NCBI RefSeq assembly: GCF_001641335.1
Contig: NZ_LVEM01000004.1
Span: 186,001-250,000 of the forward strand
Source: Bradyrhizobium stylosanthis
GTDB taxonomy: Bacteria; Pseudomonadota; Alphaproteobacteria; Rhizobiales; Xanthobacteraceae
Direction: 5' to 3'
Length of the DNA stretch: 64,000 nucleotides
The notes below the pieces were generated by a model that saw nothing but the letters and a program-made list of their open reading frames with translations, was not told the origin of the DNA and searched no databases. Each line of letters begins with the position of its first letter. Within the stretch, counting starts at the first letter, position 1. Shown here in pieces: positions 34,204 to 42,648 of the stretch. The position numbers were made by a program, and so were the translations under genes.

Positions 34204-35081
34204 CAGATCGATCCGAACAGGCCGCGCGGCCGGATGAAAACGACCAGCAGATAGACCGCGTAGATGCCGACCGATTTCAGCGACGGGGGCAGCACCAGCG
34301 CGGTGACCGCTTCGACGAGGCCGACGATGATGCCGCCGGCAAAGGCGCCGAACACGCTGCCGAAGCCGCCGAGCGCCACGGTGACGTAGGCGATCAGGGC
34401 AAAGGACGCGCCGACATCGGGATAGATGTAGAAGAACACCGCCATGATCGCGCCGGCGAGGCCGACCAGCGCGGCGCCGAGGCCCCAGCCGAACGCGAAC
34501 ACGCGGTTCTTGTCGATGCCGACGAGCGCGACCGCGCCCGGATCTTCACGGGTGGCTTCGATCGCACGACCGAAATCGGTGCGGTGGATGAAGAAATAGA
34601 GACCTACGAAGGCGAGGATCGAGACCAGCGCGCCGACCAGTTGCGGCTCCGGCAGAAAGATGCCGGCAATCGAGATGGTTTTGCCGCCGAGCCAGGACTG
34701 CGGAATGCTGCGATAGTCGGGCGTGAAGAAGTACTGCGCGAGGCCGCGCATGACGATGGCGAGGCCGAAGGTGGTGAAGATCTGCACCATGCCGGCATTG
34801 GCCTTGGCCCGCATGGCGAAGCGCACAAGGAGCAGGTAGATCACCGCTCCGAAGACGAAGAGCGCCGCCGCGACCAGCGGCGCCGACAGCAAGGGGTCGA
34901 TCGCGAAGAACGCGAACAGGAAGAAGGACAGGTACATCGCGATCATCAGGAACTCGCCATGGGCGAAGTTCGTGACGTCCATCAGGCCGAAGATCAGCGC
35001 GAGGCCGACCGCGATCAATCCGTAGAGCAGGCCCATGAGCAGGCCGCTCGCGAGACTCTGGATAATGGCTTGGGCTGTCAA
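34203..35081 (-). CDS. livH: branched-chain amino-acid-type ABC transporter permease LivH
   Basis: A 292-residue membrane permease. The LivH hallmark segment LIFGLMDVTNFAHGEFLM is at about 29-46, and the GGFGSVFGAFAGGIIVG segment near 233-249. It is separated from the binding-protein gene upstream by 151 bases, most of it a palindromic repeat, so transcript levels may differ between the binding protein and the membrane parts. Confidence 0.92.
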   Translation of the reverse strand: MTAQAIIQSLASGLLMGLLYGLIAVGLALIFGLMDVTNFAHGEFLMIAMYLSFFLFAFFAIDPLLSAPLVAAALFVFGAVIYLLLVRFAMRAKANAGMVQIFTTFGLAIVMRGLAQYFFTPDYRSIPQSWLGGKTISIAGIFLPEPQLVGALVSILAFVGLYFFIHRTDFGRAIEATREDPGAVALVGIDKNRVFAFGWGLGAALVGLAGAIMAVFFYIYPDVGASFALIAYVTVALGGFGSVFGAFAGGIIVGLVEAVTALVLPPSLKSVGIYAVYLLVVFIRPRGLFGSI

Positions 35082-35102
35082 AAGTCTGTCCCCCGAAATA
35101 CG

Positions 35103-35200
35103 TCCTCATCCTGAGGAGCGCGCACGAGCGCGCGTCTCGAAGGATGGCCCAGCCCTCGTCCTTCGAGACGCGGGCAACGCCCGCTCCTCAGGATGAGGGC
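35103..35200. repeat. palindromic repeat, 'cctcatcctgaggagcgcg' family (E)
   Basis: The arms tcctcatcctgaggagcg and cgctcctcaggatgagg and the inner gtctcgaagga / tccttcgagac pair fold into a long stem. It is located inside the liv operon, between the binding-protein gene and livH. Confidence 0.9.
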
Positions 35201-35232
35201 GGGAGCTCCATCTGAGCTCCCGCGTCCCAGTC

Positions 35233-36477
35233 TTACTTCATCGGCCAGATCGCCTCGGCGATCGCGGCCTGCGGCGGGAAGATGGTGACGAACTTGCCGC
35301 CGACATATTGCAGCAGCACCGGATCGGCATCGTTGTTCTGGCCCGCCTCGTCGAACTTGACGCGCTTCCAGGGCATGATGGTCTGCTCACCCGGGATGTC
35401 GGTCGCCGCGAGCGCGTCGCGGATCTTCTCGCCGTCGGTCGACTTGGCGCGGCTGATGGCGTCGGCCAGGATGATCAGGCCCATGAACTGGCGCGAGGTG
35501 AGGTCGTTGAAGTCCTTGCCCGAGCGCGCCTTGAACATCTCGTTGATCTTGCCGACCATCGGGCGCTTCTGCGCGAGATCGAGCGAGAAGGTGCCGCGCG
35601 AGATCACGCCTTCGAGCTTGTCGCCGACGGCGTCATAGAGCGCCTTCTCGGAGAAGCCCGCGTCCTGCGCCACGATCGCGTTCGGCTTGTAGCCGAGCTC
35701 GGCCATGGTCTTGACCAGCAGGATACCGTCGGTGGTGTAGCTCGAGGGCATCAGCACGTCGGCGTTGGCCGTCTTGAGCTGCTGCACCTCGGCCGAGAGC
35801 GAGGGCGAGTTGGCGCGATACTTGATGTCGGTGACGATCTTGTAGCCGCGCTCGCCGGCGATCTTGGCCTGGGCGTTGCCGGAGTCGGTGCCGAAGATGG
35901 TGTCCTCGTGGAACAGCGACAGCGTCTCGATCTTGGTACCCTTCTTCTTCATGGCGTCGAAGAAGTCGAACATCGCGGCCGAGTACATCTCGTCGTGCGG
36001 CGCGGCGCGGAAGTAATATTTGAGGCCGCGGCGATGCAGGCTCGGCGAGGAGTTGTCGGCGGAGACGAACGGGATCTGGTAGCGTTCGCAGATCTGGCTG
36101 ACGGTGACGGCAACGGCGCTCTGATAGGTGCCGATGATGGCGGACACCTTCTCCTGCGTGATCAGGCGCTCGGCTTCGGCGCGGCCCTTCTGCGGATCGG
36201 CCTGGTGATCGGCGAACACGAGGCGCACCTTGGCGCCGCCGAGCCCCGGCAGGCCTTCGCCCTTGGCCAGCGGCAGATCGAAATCGGTGTCCTTGTTGAT
36301 GACCTCCAGCGCAGTCTCGTAGGCCTTCTGCGCGTCGACGCCCTGCTGCGCGCTGCCGCCGGAGAACGGATAGATCACGCCGATCACGACCTCGGAGGTC
36401 TGGGCGCGTGCAGCGAGCGGCACCAGCGCTGCGGTGGCGGTGGCACCCAGCAACACGTCGCGGCGAGAGATCGTCAT
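35233..36477 (-). CDS. ABC transporter substrate-binding protein, LivK/Peripla_BP_6 type
   Basis: A 414-residue periplasmic binding protein. The N terminus has SRRDVLLGATATAALVPLAARA, a twin-arginine-like signal peptide with cleavage near residue 25. The mature part starts VVIGVIYPFSGGSAQQG and has the two-lobe Peripla_BP_6 pattern with AIIGTYQSAVAVTVSQIC. It feeds LivHMGF. It sits 89 bases after the DUF1445 gene on the same strand, suggesting a common transcript from the LysR divergent promoter. The ligand cannot be read from sequence; the neighbouring hydrolase suggests a carbamoyl or ureide-type compound (inference). Confidence 0.9.
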   Translation of the reverse strand: MTISRRDVLLGATATAALVPLAARAQTSEVVIGVIYPFSGGSAQQGVDAQKAYETALEVINKDTDFDLPLAKGEGLPGLGGAKVRLVFADHQADPQKGRAEAERLITQEKVSAIIGTYQSAVAVTVSQICERYQIPFVSADNSSPSLHRRGLKYYFRAAPHDEMYSAAMFDFFDAMKKKGTKIETLSLFHEDTIFGTDSGNAQAKIAGERGYKIVTDIKYRANSPSLSAEVQQLKTANADVLMPSSYTTDGILLVKTMAELGYKPNAIVAQDAGFSEKALYDAVGDKLEGVISRGTFSLDLAQKRPMVGKINEMFKARSGKDFNDLTSRQFMGLIILADAISRAKSTDGEKIRDALAATDIPGEQTIMPWKRVKFDEAGQNNDADPVLLQYVGGKFVTIFPPQAAIAEAIWPMK

Positions 36478-36566
36478 GGCAAAGTCCTCTGTTACGGAAT
36501 TCCGGCTGATCGAATGAAGCGATTGATGGATGCGGTAAAGCCCGAAGAAGCAGCAAACGCTGCCCA

Positions 36567-37382
36567 CTAAATCACGGCCATGGTCCTGTTCTTCAGATCC
36601 GTCACCAGCATCAGGCCGGGCGAATGCGTGATCGCGAACGGGAGCTTCGCGGCGTTGATGACCGATTGCGGCGTCACGCCGCAGGCCCAGAACACCGGGA
36701 TCTCGTCATCGGCAACCGGCACCGGGTCGCCGTAATCCGGCTTGGCGATGTCCTTGATGCCGATCAGATGCGGATGGCCGAGATGCACGGGCGCGCCGTG
36801 CACGGCCGGATAACGTGAGGTGATCTGCACCGCGCGGATCGCATCGGCCGGCTTGAACGGGCGCATCGACACCACCATGGGGCCGGCGAACGGGCCGGCC
36901 TCGCCGCACGCGATGTTGGTGCGGTACATCGGCACCCGCACGTCCTGCTCGATGTGGCGGATCGGCATGCCCTCGTCGAGCAGCGCCTCTTCGAAGGAGA
37001 ACGAGCAGCCGAGCACGAAGGTCACGAGATCGTCGCGCCAGTATTTCGTCACGTCGGTCGGCTCGTCGACGACTTCGCCGTCGCGCCAGACGCGGTAGCG
37101 CGGCACGTCGGTGCGGATGTCGAGATCGGCGCCGAGCGCGGGGATGTGCGGGCTGCCGACGTCGGACATGCCGATGATCGGGCACGGTTTCGGATTGAGC
37201 TGGCAGAAGCGGTGAAAGGCGCCGGCGTATTCCGCCGGCAGGATCGCCAGATTGCCCTGGACGAAGCCGGGGGCGACCCCGGCCGTGGAGCCCACCTTGC
37301 CGGCGCGGTAATCCAGCCGGGCCAGGCGGCTCGGAAGCGTGTCGGGCGTTTCAGTTTGCTGCGCTGCCACCAAAACAGTCAT
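36567..37382 (-). CDS. DUF1445 putative hydro-lyase / D-glutamate cyclase-like
   Basis: A 271-residue DUF1445 (UPF0317) protein, normal length for the family. Conserved segments include FVQGNLAILP, FVLGCSFSFEEALL and VFWACGVTPQSV near the C terminus. Family members are called putative hydro-lyases and are related to mitochondrial D-glutamate cyclase, which interconverts D-glutamate and 5-oxo-D-proline; the reaction here is unknown. It is the first gene of the minus-strand arm, divergent from the LysR gene with a 119-base gap carrying a perfect palindrome. The start at 37382 follows homology; a 40-residue extension would cover the operator. Confidence 0.85.
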   Translation of the reverse strand: MTVLVAAQQTETPDTLPSRLARLDYRAGKVGSTAGVAPGFVQGNLAILPAEYAGAFHRFCQLNPKPCPIIGMSDVGSPHIPALGADLDIRTDVPRYRVWRDGEVVDEPTDVTKYWRDDLVTFVLGCSFSFEEALLDEGMPIRHIEQDVRVPMYRTNIACGEAGPFAGPMVVSMRPFKPADAIRAVQITSRYPAVHGAPVHLGHPHLIGIKDIAKPDYGDPVPVADDEIPVFWACGVTPQSVINAAKLPFAITHSPGLMLVTDLKNRTMAVI

Positions 37383-37456
37383 CTGATTGACCTGCCTATA
37401 AACTCGACAAAGACAGCCAACACCAAGCGTGCTATAAAGTCTAATCTTCCTTTCTA

Positions 37457-37485
37457 ATCGATATCGATAAATTCGTTTTATCGAT
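37457..37485. promoter_or_regulatory. LysR-type operator candidate, perfect 9-5-9 palindrome
   Basis: ATCGATAAA (37463-37471), TTCGT, TTTATCGAT (37477-37485) is a perfect inverted repeat; a further ATCGAT half lies directly to the left at 37457-37462. It ends 16 bases before the LysR start codon and about 75 bases upstream of the divergent DUF1445 gene, the usual place for autoregulation plus control of the target operon. Confidence 0.7.
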
Positions 37486-37501
37486 CGGGAAAATCCTTCC
37501 A

Positions 37502-38419
37502 ATGCTGGACTTCAGGTCGATCGAAACCTTCCTCTGGGTTGTGAAGCTCGGCAGCTTCCGCGGCGCCGCGGCACGGCTCAATACGACCCAGCCGGCGATC
37601 TCCCAGCGCATCGCCCAGCTCGAACGCGAGATGGGCGTCAAGCTGCTCAACCGGGATCATCGCGTCGCTTCGCCGACACCGAGCGGACGGCAGATGATGG
37701 TCTATGCGGAGAAGCTGATCGGCCTGCGCGCACAGATGATGGCTGAGATCGGCGACCGCTCCGCCATGCGCGGCGTGATGCGGCTCGGCGTCGCCGAGAC
37801 CATCGTGCACACCTGGCTGCCGCGTCTCGTGAAGAGCGTGAACGAGATCTATCCGAACCTGTCGCTGGAGATCGAGGTCGACATCACGCCGAACCTCTCC
37901 GCGCGGCTGCTCGCGCAGGAGATCGAGCTTGCGTTCGTGGTGGGACCGCTGTCCGCCTCCGGCGTGCACAACCGCGTGCTTGCCGACTATCCGATCGGAT
38001 TCCTCGCAAGTCCCTCGCTCGGCCTCGGCAAGGGTCCGGTGACGCCGGTCGAACTGGCGCGGTTTCCGATCATCACCTTCCCGCGCAAGACCAAGCCTTA
38101 CGAGGTCGTGCGCGAGGTGTTCGACCGGCCCGAGCTGCCGCCGATCCGGCTGCACGCCTCGGCGTCACTGGCCACCGTCATCCACATGGCGGTCGAAGGC
38201 CTCGGCATCGCCGTGATCCCCGACGCCATCGTCGAGAACGAGCTCGCCGACGGGCGACTGCAACTGCTCGATACCGACCTCGCCATCACGCCGCTGACGT
38301 TCACGGCGAGCTGGCTCGCCTCCCCCGACGTCGTCGCCGTCGAGCGCGTCGCCGAGCTTGCACGGCAGATTGCGCAGAGCAGCCTCGCGGTTGACGCGCC
38401 CGCGCTGGCGGGTCATTGA
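37502..38419 (+). CDS. LysR family transcriptional regulator
   Basis: A 305-residue LTTR. The N-terminal winged helix-turn-helix (residues 1-60, with FRGAAARLNTTQPAISQRIAQLE at the recognition helix, described by its flanks) is followed by an effector-binding domain of about 200 residues. It is divergent from the DUF1445/liv arm and is followed closely by the M20 hydrolase, so it probably controls both arms. Its own start lies just downstream of the palindrome at 37463-37485. The inducer is unknown. Confidence 0.92.
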   Translation: MLDFRSIETFLWVVKLGSFRGAAARLNTTQPAISQRIAQLEREMGVKLLNRDHRVASPTPSGRQMMVYAEKLIGLRAQMMAEIGDRSAMRGVMRLGVAETIVHTWLPRLVKSVNEIYPNLSLEIEVDITPNLSARLLAQEIELAFVVGPLSASGVHNRVLADYPIGFLASPSLGLGKGPVTPVELARFPIITFPRKTKPYEVVREVFDRPELPPIRLHASASLATVIHMAVEGLGIAVIPDAIVENELADGRLQLLDTDLAITPLTFTASWLASPDVVAVERVAELARQIAQSSLAVDAPALAGH

Positions 38420-38451
38420 AAAAGGCGCCGGATAATCGAGAGACCAAACGC

Positions 38452-39702
38452 ATGAGCCGAGCCGCCACCAACCTGCAAATCGATTCCGCCCGCCTCTGGG
38501 GCTCCATCCACGAGACCGCGCAATTCGGCGCGACGGCCAAGGGCGGCGTACGGCGGTTGACGCTGAGCAACGAAGACAAGCAGGTGCGCGACTGGTTCCG
38601 CAAGGCGTGCGAGGATGCCGGCCTCGAGGTGCACACCGATGCGCTCGGCTCGCAGTTCGGCCTGCGCAAGGGCCGCGACATGTCGAAGCTGCCCGTCGGC
38701 ATCGGCTCGCATCTCGACACCCAGCCGACCGGCGGCAAGTATGACGGCATCCTGGGAACGCTCGGCGCTCTGGAAGTGATCCGCACGCTGAACGACGCCG
38801 GGATCGAGACCGATGCGCCGATCTGCGTGGTCAACTGGACCAACGAGGAAGGCTCGCGCTTCGCGCCGGCGATGATGGCCTCCGCCGCCTATGTCGGCGA
38901 CTTCACCACCGACGACATCCTGTCGCGCAAGGATATCGACGGCACGACCGTCGGCCAGGCGCTGGACAGCATAGGCTATCGCGGCGACAAGCCGGTCGGC
39001 TTCCAGAAGCTCGGCTGCTTCGTCGAGCTGCATATCGAGCAGGGCCCGATCCTGGAGGCCGAAGGCAAGACCATCGGCGTAGTCGATTCCGGCCAGGGCG
39101 TGCTGTGGTACGACGGCAAGATCTCCGGATTCGAGAGTCATGCCGGCTCGACGCCGATGCCGCTGCGGCGCGATGCGCTGGCGACATTGTCCGAGATCGT
39201 GCTGGCGATGGAAGCCATCGCCAAGAAGCTCGGCCCCAACGCAGTCGGCACCATCGGCGAGGCCGTGATCGCAAATCCCTCGCGCAACGTCATCCCCGGC
39301 GAGATCGCCTTCACCATGGACTGCCGCAGCGCCGACGGCGCGATCATGGACGCGCTCGACCGCGACCTGCGCGCCGCGATTGCCGAGATCGCCGCGCGCC
39401 GCAAGGTCGACGTGAAGATCGACCTCGTCTGGCGCAAGCCGCCGACGCATTTCGACCCCAAGCTGATCGCAGCGGTCGAGAACGCCGCGAAGACGCTGGG
39501 CTATTCCTCCCGCCGCATCACCTCCGGCGCCGGCCACGACGCCTGCAACCTCAACACCGTCATCCCGGCGGCGATGGTGTTCGTGCCCTGCAAGGACGGC
39601 ATCAGCCACAACGAGCTGGAGGATGCCACGCAGCCCGACTGCGCCGCGGGCACCAACGTCCTCATGCATACCGTGCTGGCCATCGCCGGCGTCGCATCCT
39701 GA
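38452..39702 (+). CDS. M20-family amidohydrolase, allantoate / N-carbamoyl-amino-acid hydrolase type
   Basis: A 416-residue metal-dependent hydrolase. Metal-binding and catalytic motifs of the allantoate amidohydrolase / beta-ureidopropionase group are present: SHLDTQPTGGKYDG (His87, Asp98), NEEGSRF (Glu132, Glu133), VELHIEQGP near 190 and GISHNE near 392. These enzymes cleave ureido or carbamoyl C-N bonds. The ATG at 38452 is chosen; a TTG at 38416 overlaps the LysR stop. It begins 33 bases after the LysR gene and 12 bases before the next gene, so it is part of the LysR-led operon. The exact substrate is unknown. Confidence 0.88.
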   Translation: MSRAATNLQIDSARLWGSIHETAQFGATAKGGVRRLTLSNEDKQVRDWFRKACEDAGLEVHTDALGSQFGLRKGRDMSKLPVGIGSHLDTQPTGGKYDGILGTLGALEVIRTLNDAGIETDAPICVVNWTNEEGSRFAPAMMASAAYVGDFTTDDILSRKDIDGTTVGQALDSIGYRGDKPVGFQKLGCFVELHIEQGPILEAEGKTIGVVDSGQGVLWYDGKISGFESHAGSTPMPLRRDALATLSEIVLAMEAIAKKLGPNAVGTIGEAVIANPSRNVIPGEIAFTMDCRSADGAIMDALDRDLRAAIAEIAARRKVDVKIDLVWRKPPTHFDPKLIAAVENAAKTLGYSSRRITSGAGHDACNLNTVIPAAMVFVPCKDGISHNELEDATQPDCAAGTNVLMHTVLAIAGVAS

Positions 39703-39714
39703 CCGGAGAAAGCC

Positions 39715-40626
39715 ATGCGCGGAGTTTTCGTCGACGCCAACGAAGCCCTCGCCGTGATCATGGAGCGGCTGGAAAAGCCCGGTGATCCCAAGGTGCGGAT
39801 CCACCGGGACCCTGACATCAAGCCCGAGCAATATCCGGAGATTCTCGACGGCGCCGAGATCGCGATCGTCGATCACACCGCGCTGCCGACCGAGGTGGCG
39901 AAGAAGTGCACCGGGCTGAAGCACGTCGTGTTCCTCGGCACCGGCGCGCGCAGCTACATGAACCCGGAGGAGCTCGCCGAGCTCGGCATCTCCGTGCACC
40001 TGATCAAGGGCTATGGCGACACCGCCGTGGCGGAATCCGCGATCGCGCTGATGTGGGCCTCGGCCCGCGTCATCGCGATGATGGACCGCGAGATGCGTGC
40101 CGGCAGCTGGCTGCGCGAGGACGGCATGCAGCTCACCGGCAAGACGCTCGGCCTGATCGGCTTCGGCGGCATCGCCGCCGAGGTCGCGCGGATCGCGTCG
40201 GGCTCGGGCATGAAGGTGATCGCCTGGAACCGCTCGCCGAAGAGCCACGCGAGCGTCGAGTTCACCGATCTCGACACGGTGCTGGCGAAGAGCGACGTCG
40301 TGTCGCTGCACCTGCTGCTCAACGACGAGACGCGCGGCATGATCACGCGCGAGAAGATCTTTGCGATGAAGCCCGGTGTCATCCTTGTCAACACCGCCCG
40401 CGCCGCGATCGTCGACGAAGCCGCCATGATCGACGCGCTGAAGTCGGGCCATATTCGCCACGCCGGCCTCGATGTGTTCAACATCGAGCCCCTGCCCGCG
40501 GATCACCCCCTGACGAAGATTCCGAACGTGACGCTGTCGGCGCATTCCGCATTCCGGACGCCGGAAGCAAGCGAGAACCTGATTGAAGCGGCGTGGGTCC
40601 ATTGCCGCCGGATCGTGAAAGGATAA
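39715..40626 (+). CDS. D-isomer-specific 2-hydroxyacid dehydrogenase family protein
   Basis: A 303-residue NAD-dependent oxidoreductase. The cofactor motif GFGGIA is at 149-154, and the catalytic triad Arg229, Glu258 and His277 is complete (NTARA, NIEPL, SAHSAF). It would reduce a 2-oxoacid such as glyoxylate or hydroxypyruvate, or oxidise the matching D-2-hydroxyacid. It is the third gene of the LysR-led operon, with 12 bases to the hydrolase and 11 to the next gene. Confidence 0.88.
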   Translation: MRGVFVDANEALAVIMERLEKPGDPKVRIHRDPDIKPEQYPEILDGAEIAIVDHTALPTEVAKKCTGLKHVVFLGTGARSYMNPEELAELGISVHLIKGYGDTAVAESAIALMWASARVIAMMDREMRAGSWLREDGMQLTGKTLGLIGFGGIAAEVARIASGSGMKVIAWNRSPKSHASVEFTDLDTVLAKSDVVSLHLLLNDETRGMITREKIFAMKPGVILVNTARAAIVDEAAMIDALKSGHIRHAGLDVFNIEPLPADHPLTKIPNVTLSAHSAFRTPEASENLIEAAWVHCRRIVKG

Positions 40627-40637
40627 GAGCAACAACA

Positions 40638-41711
40638 ATGGCCGACTATCGCACCTTCAAGGCAGAGCCGCTCACCAACGCCATCCGCGCCATCGTCAAG
40701 GCCGGCGGCTCCTCGGACCGTGAAGCCGAGCTCGTCTCCACCAATCTCGTCGAAGCCAATCTCAAGGGCCACGACTCGCACGGCGTCGGCATGATCCCGC
40801 GCTACGCCCAGAGCGTCGTCAACGGCGGCCTCGCCGTGAACGCGCACGTCAAGACCGTGCTCGATACCGGCCCGCTTCTCACCCTCGACGGCCTCACCGG
40901 CTACGGCCAGGTGATCGGCCATGAAGCGATGGAGCTGGCGGCCGAGCGCGCCAAGAAAAACGGCGTGTGCCTCGTCGGCCTCTCCAACTCGCACCATATC
41001 GGCCGCATCGGCCACTGGGCCGAGCAGTGCATCGACCACGGGCTGGTCTCGATCCATTTCGTCAACGTGATCTCGCGCCCGATCGTGGCGCCCTGGGGCG
41101 GCAGCGATGCCCGCCACGGCACCAACCCGTTCTGCGTCGGCATTCCGCGCCGGGGCAAGGATCCGATCGTGCTCGACTTCGCCACCAGCAGGATCGCGCA
41201 AGGCAAGACCCGGGTCGCCCACAACAAGGGCGTCGAGCTCGAGCCAGGCACCATCATCGACAATGAAGGCAAGCCCACCGTCAATCCGCGCTACACCGTG
41301 ATCCCCCCGCACGGCGCCATCCTGCCGTTCGGCGAGCACAAGGGTTCGGGGCTCGCACTGGTGTGCGAGATCCTCGGCGGCGCGCTCTCCGGCGGACAGG
41401 TGGTCAAGGGTCCGTCCGACGGCAAGTACAACGTCCTCAACGGCATGCTCTCGATCGTCATCGATCCGGGCAAGCTCGGCACCGGCGAAAACCTCGCGAG
41501 CGAGGTCGAGAGCTTTGTGGCCTGGCATACCGGCTCGCCTCCCGGTCCGGGCGTCGAGAAGGTCAAGATCGCGGGCGAGCCCGAGCGCGAAACCAAGAAG
41601 AAGCGCCTCGCCGAAGGCATTCCTGTCGATCCAACCACCTGGCAGGAGATTCTCGAGGCCGGCAAGAAGTTCGGCCTGGAGCAGGCGGCGATCGAGAAGA
41701 TCGCGGGCTGA
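40638..41711 (+). CDS. Ldh/malate-lactate dehydrogenase family oxidoreductase (AllD-like fold)
   Basis: A 357-residue member of the malate/L-lactate dehydrogenase family (PF02615 type), which also includes ureidoglycolate dehydrogenase AllD, L-sulfolactate dehydrogenase and delta1-piperideine-2-carboxylate reductase. The catalytic His48 is in GHDSHGVGM, and the cofactor segment SNSHHIGRIGHW is present. It is the last gene of the LysR-led operon. Beside an allantoate-type hydrolase a ureidoglycolate role is attractive but not proven. The ATG at 40638 has a GAG-rich leader and follows family alignment. Confidence 0.87.
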   Translation: MADYRTFKAEPLTNAIRAIVKAGGSSDREAELVSTNLVEANLKGHDSHGVGMIPRYAQSVVNGGLAVNAHVKTVLDTGPLLTLDGLTGYGQVIGHEAMELAAERAKKNGVCLVGLSNSHHIGRIGHWAEQCIDHGLVSIHFVNVISRPIVAPWGGSDARHGTNPFCVGIPRRGKDPIVLDFATSRIAQGKTRVAHNKGVELEPGTIIDNEGKPTVNPRYTVIPPHGAILPFGEHKGSGLALVCEILGGALSGGQVVKGPSDGKYNVLNGMLSIVIDPGKLGTGENLASEVESFVAWHTGSPPGPGVEKVKIAGEPERETKKKRLAEGIPVDPTTWQEILEAGKKFGLEQAAIEKIAG

Positions 41712-41777
41712 TCCCGAACGACGCACGGCTCGCGGCGTCGGTCAGGCCTCATGGATATGCGCGCACGGGAAGCTGGA

Positions 41778-41796
41778 CGGCGGCGCACAGCCGCCG
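41778..41796 (+). terminator. GC hairpin after the Ldh-family gene
   Basis: CGGCGGC (41778-41784), loop GCACA, GCCGCCG (41790-41796). It is 66 bases past the stop and lacks a T-run. It is the only clear structure in the 168-base gap 41712-41879. Confidence 0.4.
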
Positions 41797-41879
41797 GTTC
41801 CTGGCTGCGGATTTGAACCGGCCCGCGTCGTCTCGCGACAACGCGGATATCCCGGTCCACATCCGCCCCCGAGGTTCAC

Positions 41880-42521
41880 ATGTTTTCACGTCTTGCAAAG
41901 CTCATGTCCGGCGCGAGCGAACCGTCGCAGGCGGCCGAGCTCTATCGGCACCGGCTTGCCATCTACGAGAGCGAGCTGGGCGAGCCCGAGCACAGCTTCA
42001 CGGACAGCGCGGAGCGCCGCATCGACATCCACGCCTTCGGCCGCGATTTCGTGCCTGTGTGCGAGGAAGGATCCGACGAAGGCTACGTGCTTCTGACCAA
42101 CGGCATGAGCGAGCAGCGGATGCCGGGCGTGCATGGAGACGCCAAGCCGCGTGCCGAGCTGATGTGGTACGTTCGCGAGCCGACGCCGGACGTCTGCGAC
42201 AATCTGCGCTGGCTTGCCAGGCTACCTTTCATCGACACGACCTGGTTCGGTTTCGGCCACCGGGTGGCGCCGCCGAGACCGCCGGTCGCGGGAACCGACT
42301 TCGAGACGTTTCTGTTTCTCACACCGATCATCGGCCCGGACAAGCAGATCGCCGAGGTGCTGGAGATCGCGGGCGATCCCGTGGAGATCCTGACCGTGAA
42401 CCTGATCTCGCATCAGGAACTCGCGCTGATCAAGTCCAGGGGGCTCGATCCGTTTCTCGACCTGCTCGACGACAATGACTATCCGCCGATCTTCGATCCG
42501 GCGCGGAAGTCGTATGTTTGA
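41880..42521 (+). CDS. suppressor-of-fused domain protein
   Basis: A 213-residue single-domain protein matching the bacterial suppressor-of-fused family (SUFU, PF05076). The family pattern is seen in RRIDIHAFG, the VLLTNGMSE segment, the RAELMWYV segment and the C-terminal PIFDPARKSYV. There is no signal peptide or membrane segment. The function of bacterial members is unknown; some are found with immunity or toxin loci, but no toxin gene is seen here. It stands alone between the LysR-led operon and a convergent dehydrogenase. Confidence 0.85.
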   Translation: MFSRLAKLMSGASEPSQAAELYRHRLAIYESELGEPEHSFTDSAERRIDIHAFGRDFVPVCEEGSDEGYVLLTNGMSEQRMPGVHGDAKPRAELMWYVREPTPDVCDNLRWLARLPFIDTTWFGFGHRVAPPRPPVAGTDFETFLFLTPIIGPDKQIAEVLEIAGDPVEILTVNLISHQELALIKSRGLDPFLDLLDDNDYPPIFDPARKSYV

Positions 42522-42523
42522 CC

Positions 42524-42637
42524 GTAGGGTGGATTAGCCCGCGGCTGCGCGAAGCGCAGTCCGACGGCGTAATCCACCTCTTCTGTCCCTGCGGATACGA
42601 ACAGTGGTGGGTTACGCCTTCGGCTAACCCACCCTAC
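42524..42637. repeat. palindromic repeat, 'gtagggtggattagcc' family (J)
   Basis: The left arm gtagggtggattagcccgcg and the right arm cggctaacccaccctac enclose cgcgaagcgcagtccgacgg and a gtaatccacc / ggtgggttac pair. It lies between convergent genes. Confidence 0.87.
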
Positions 42638-42648
42638 TCATACTTGCC

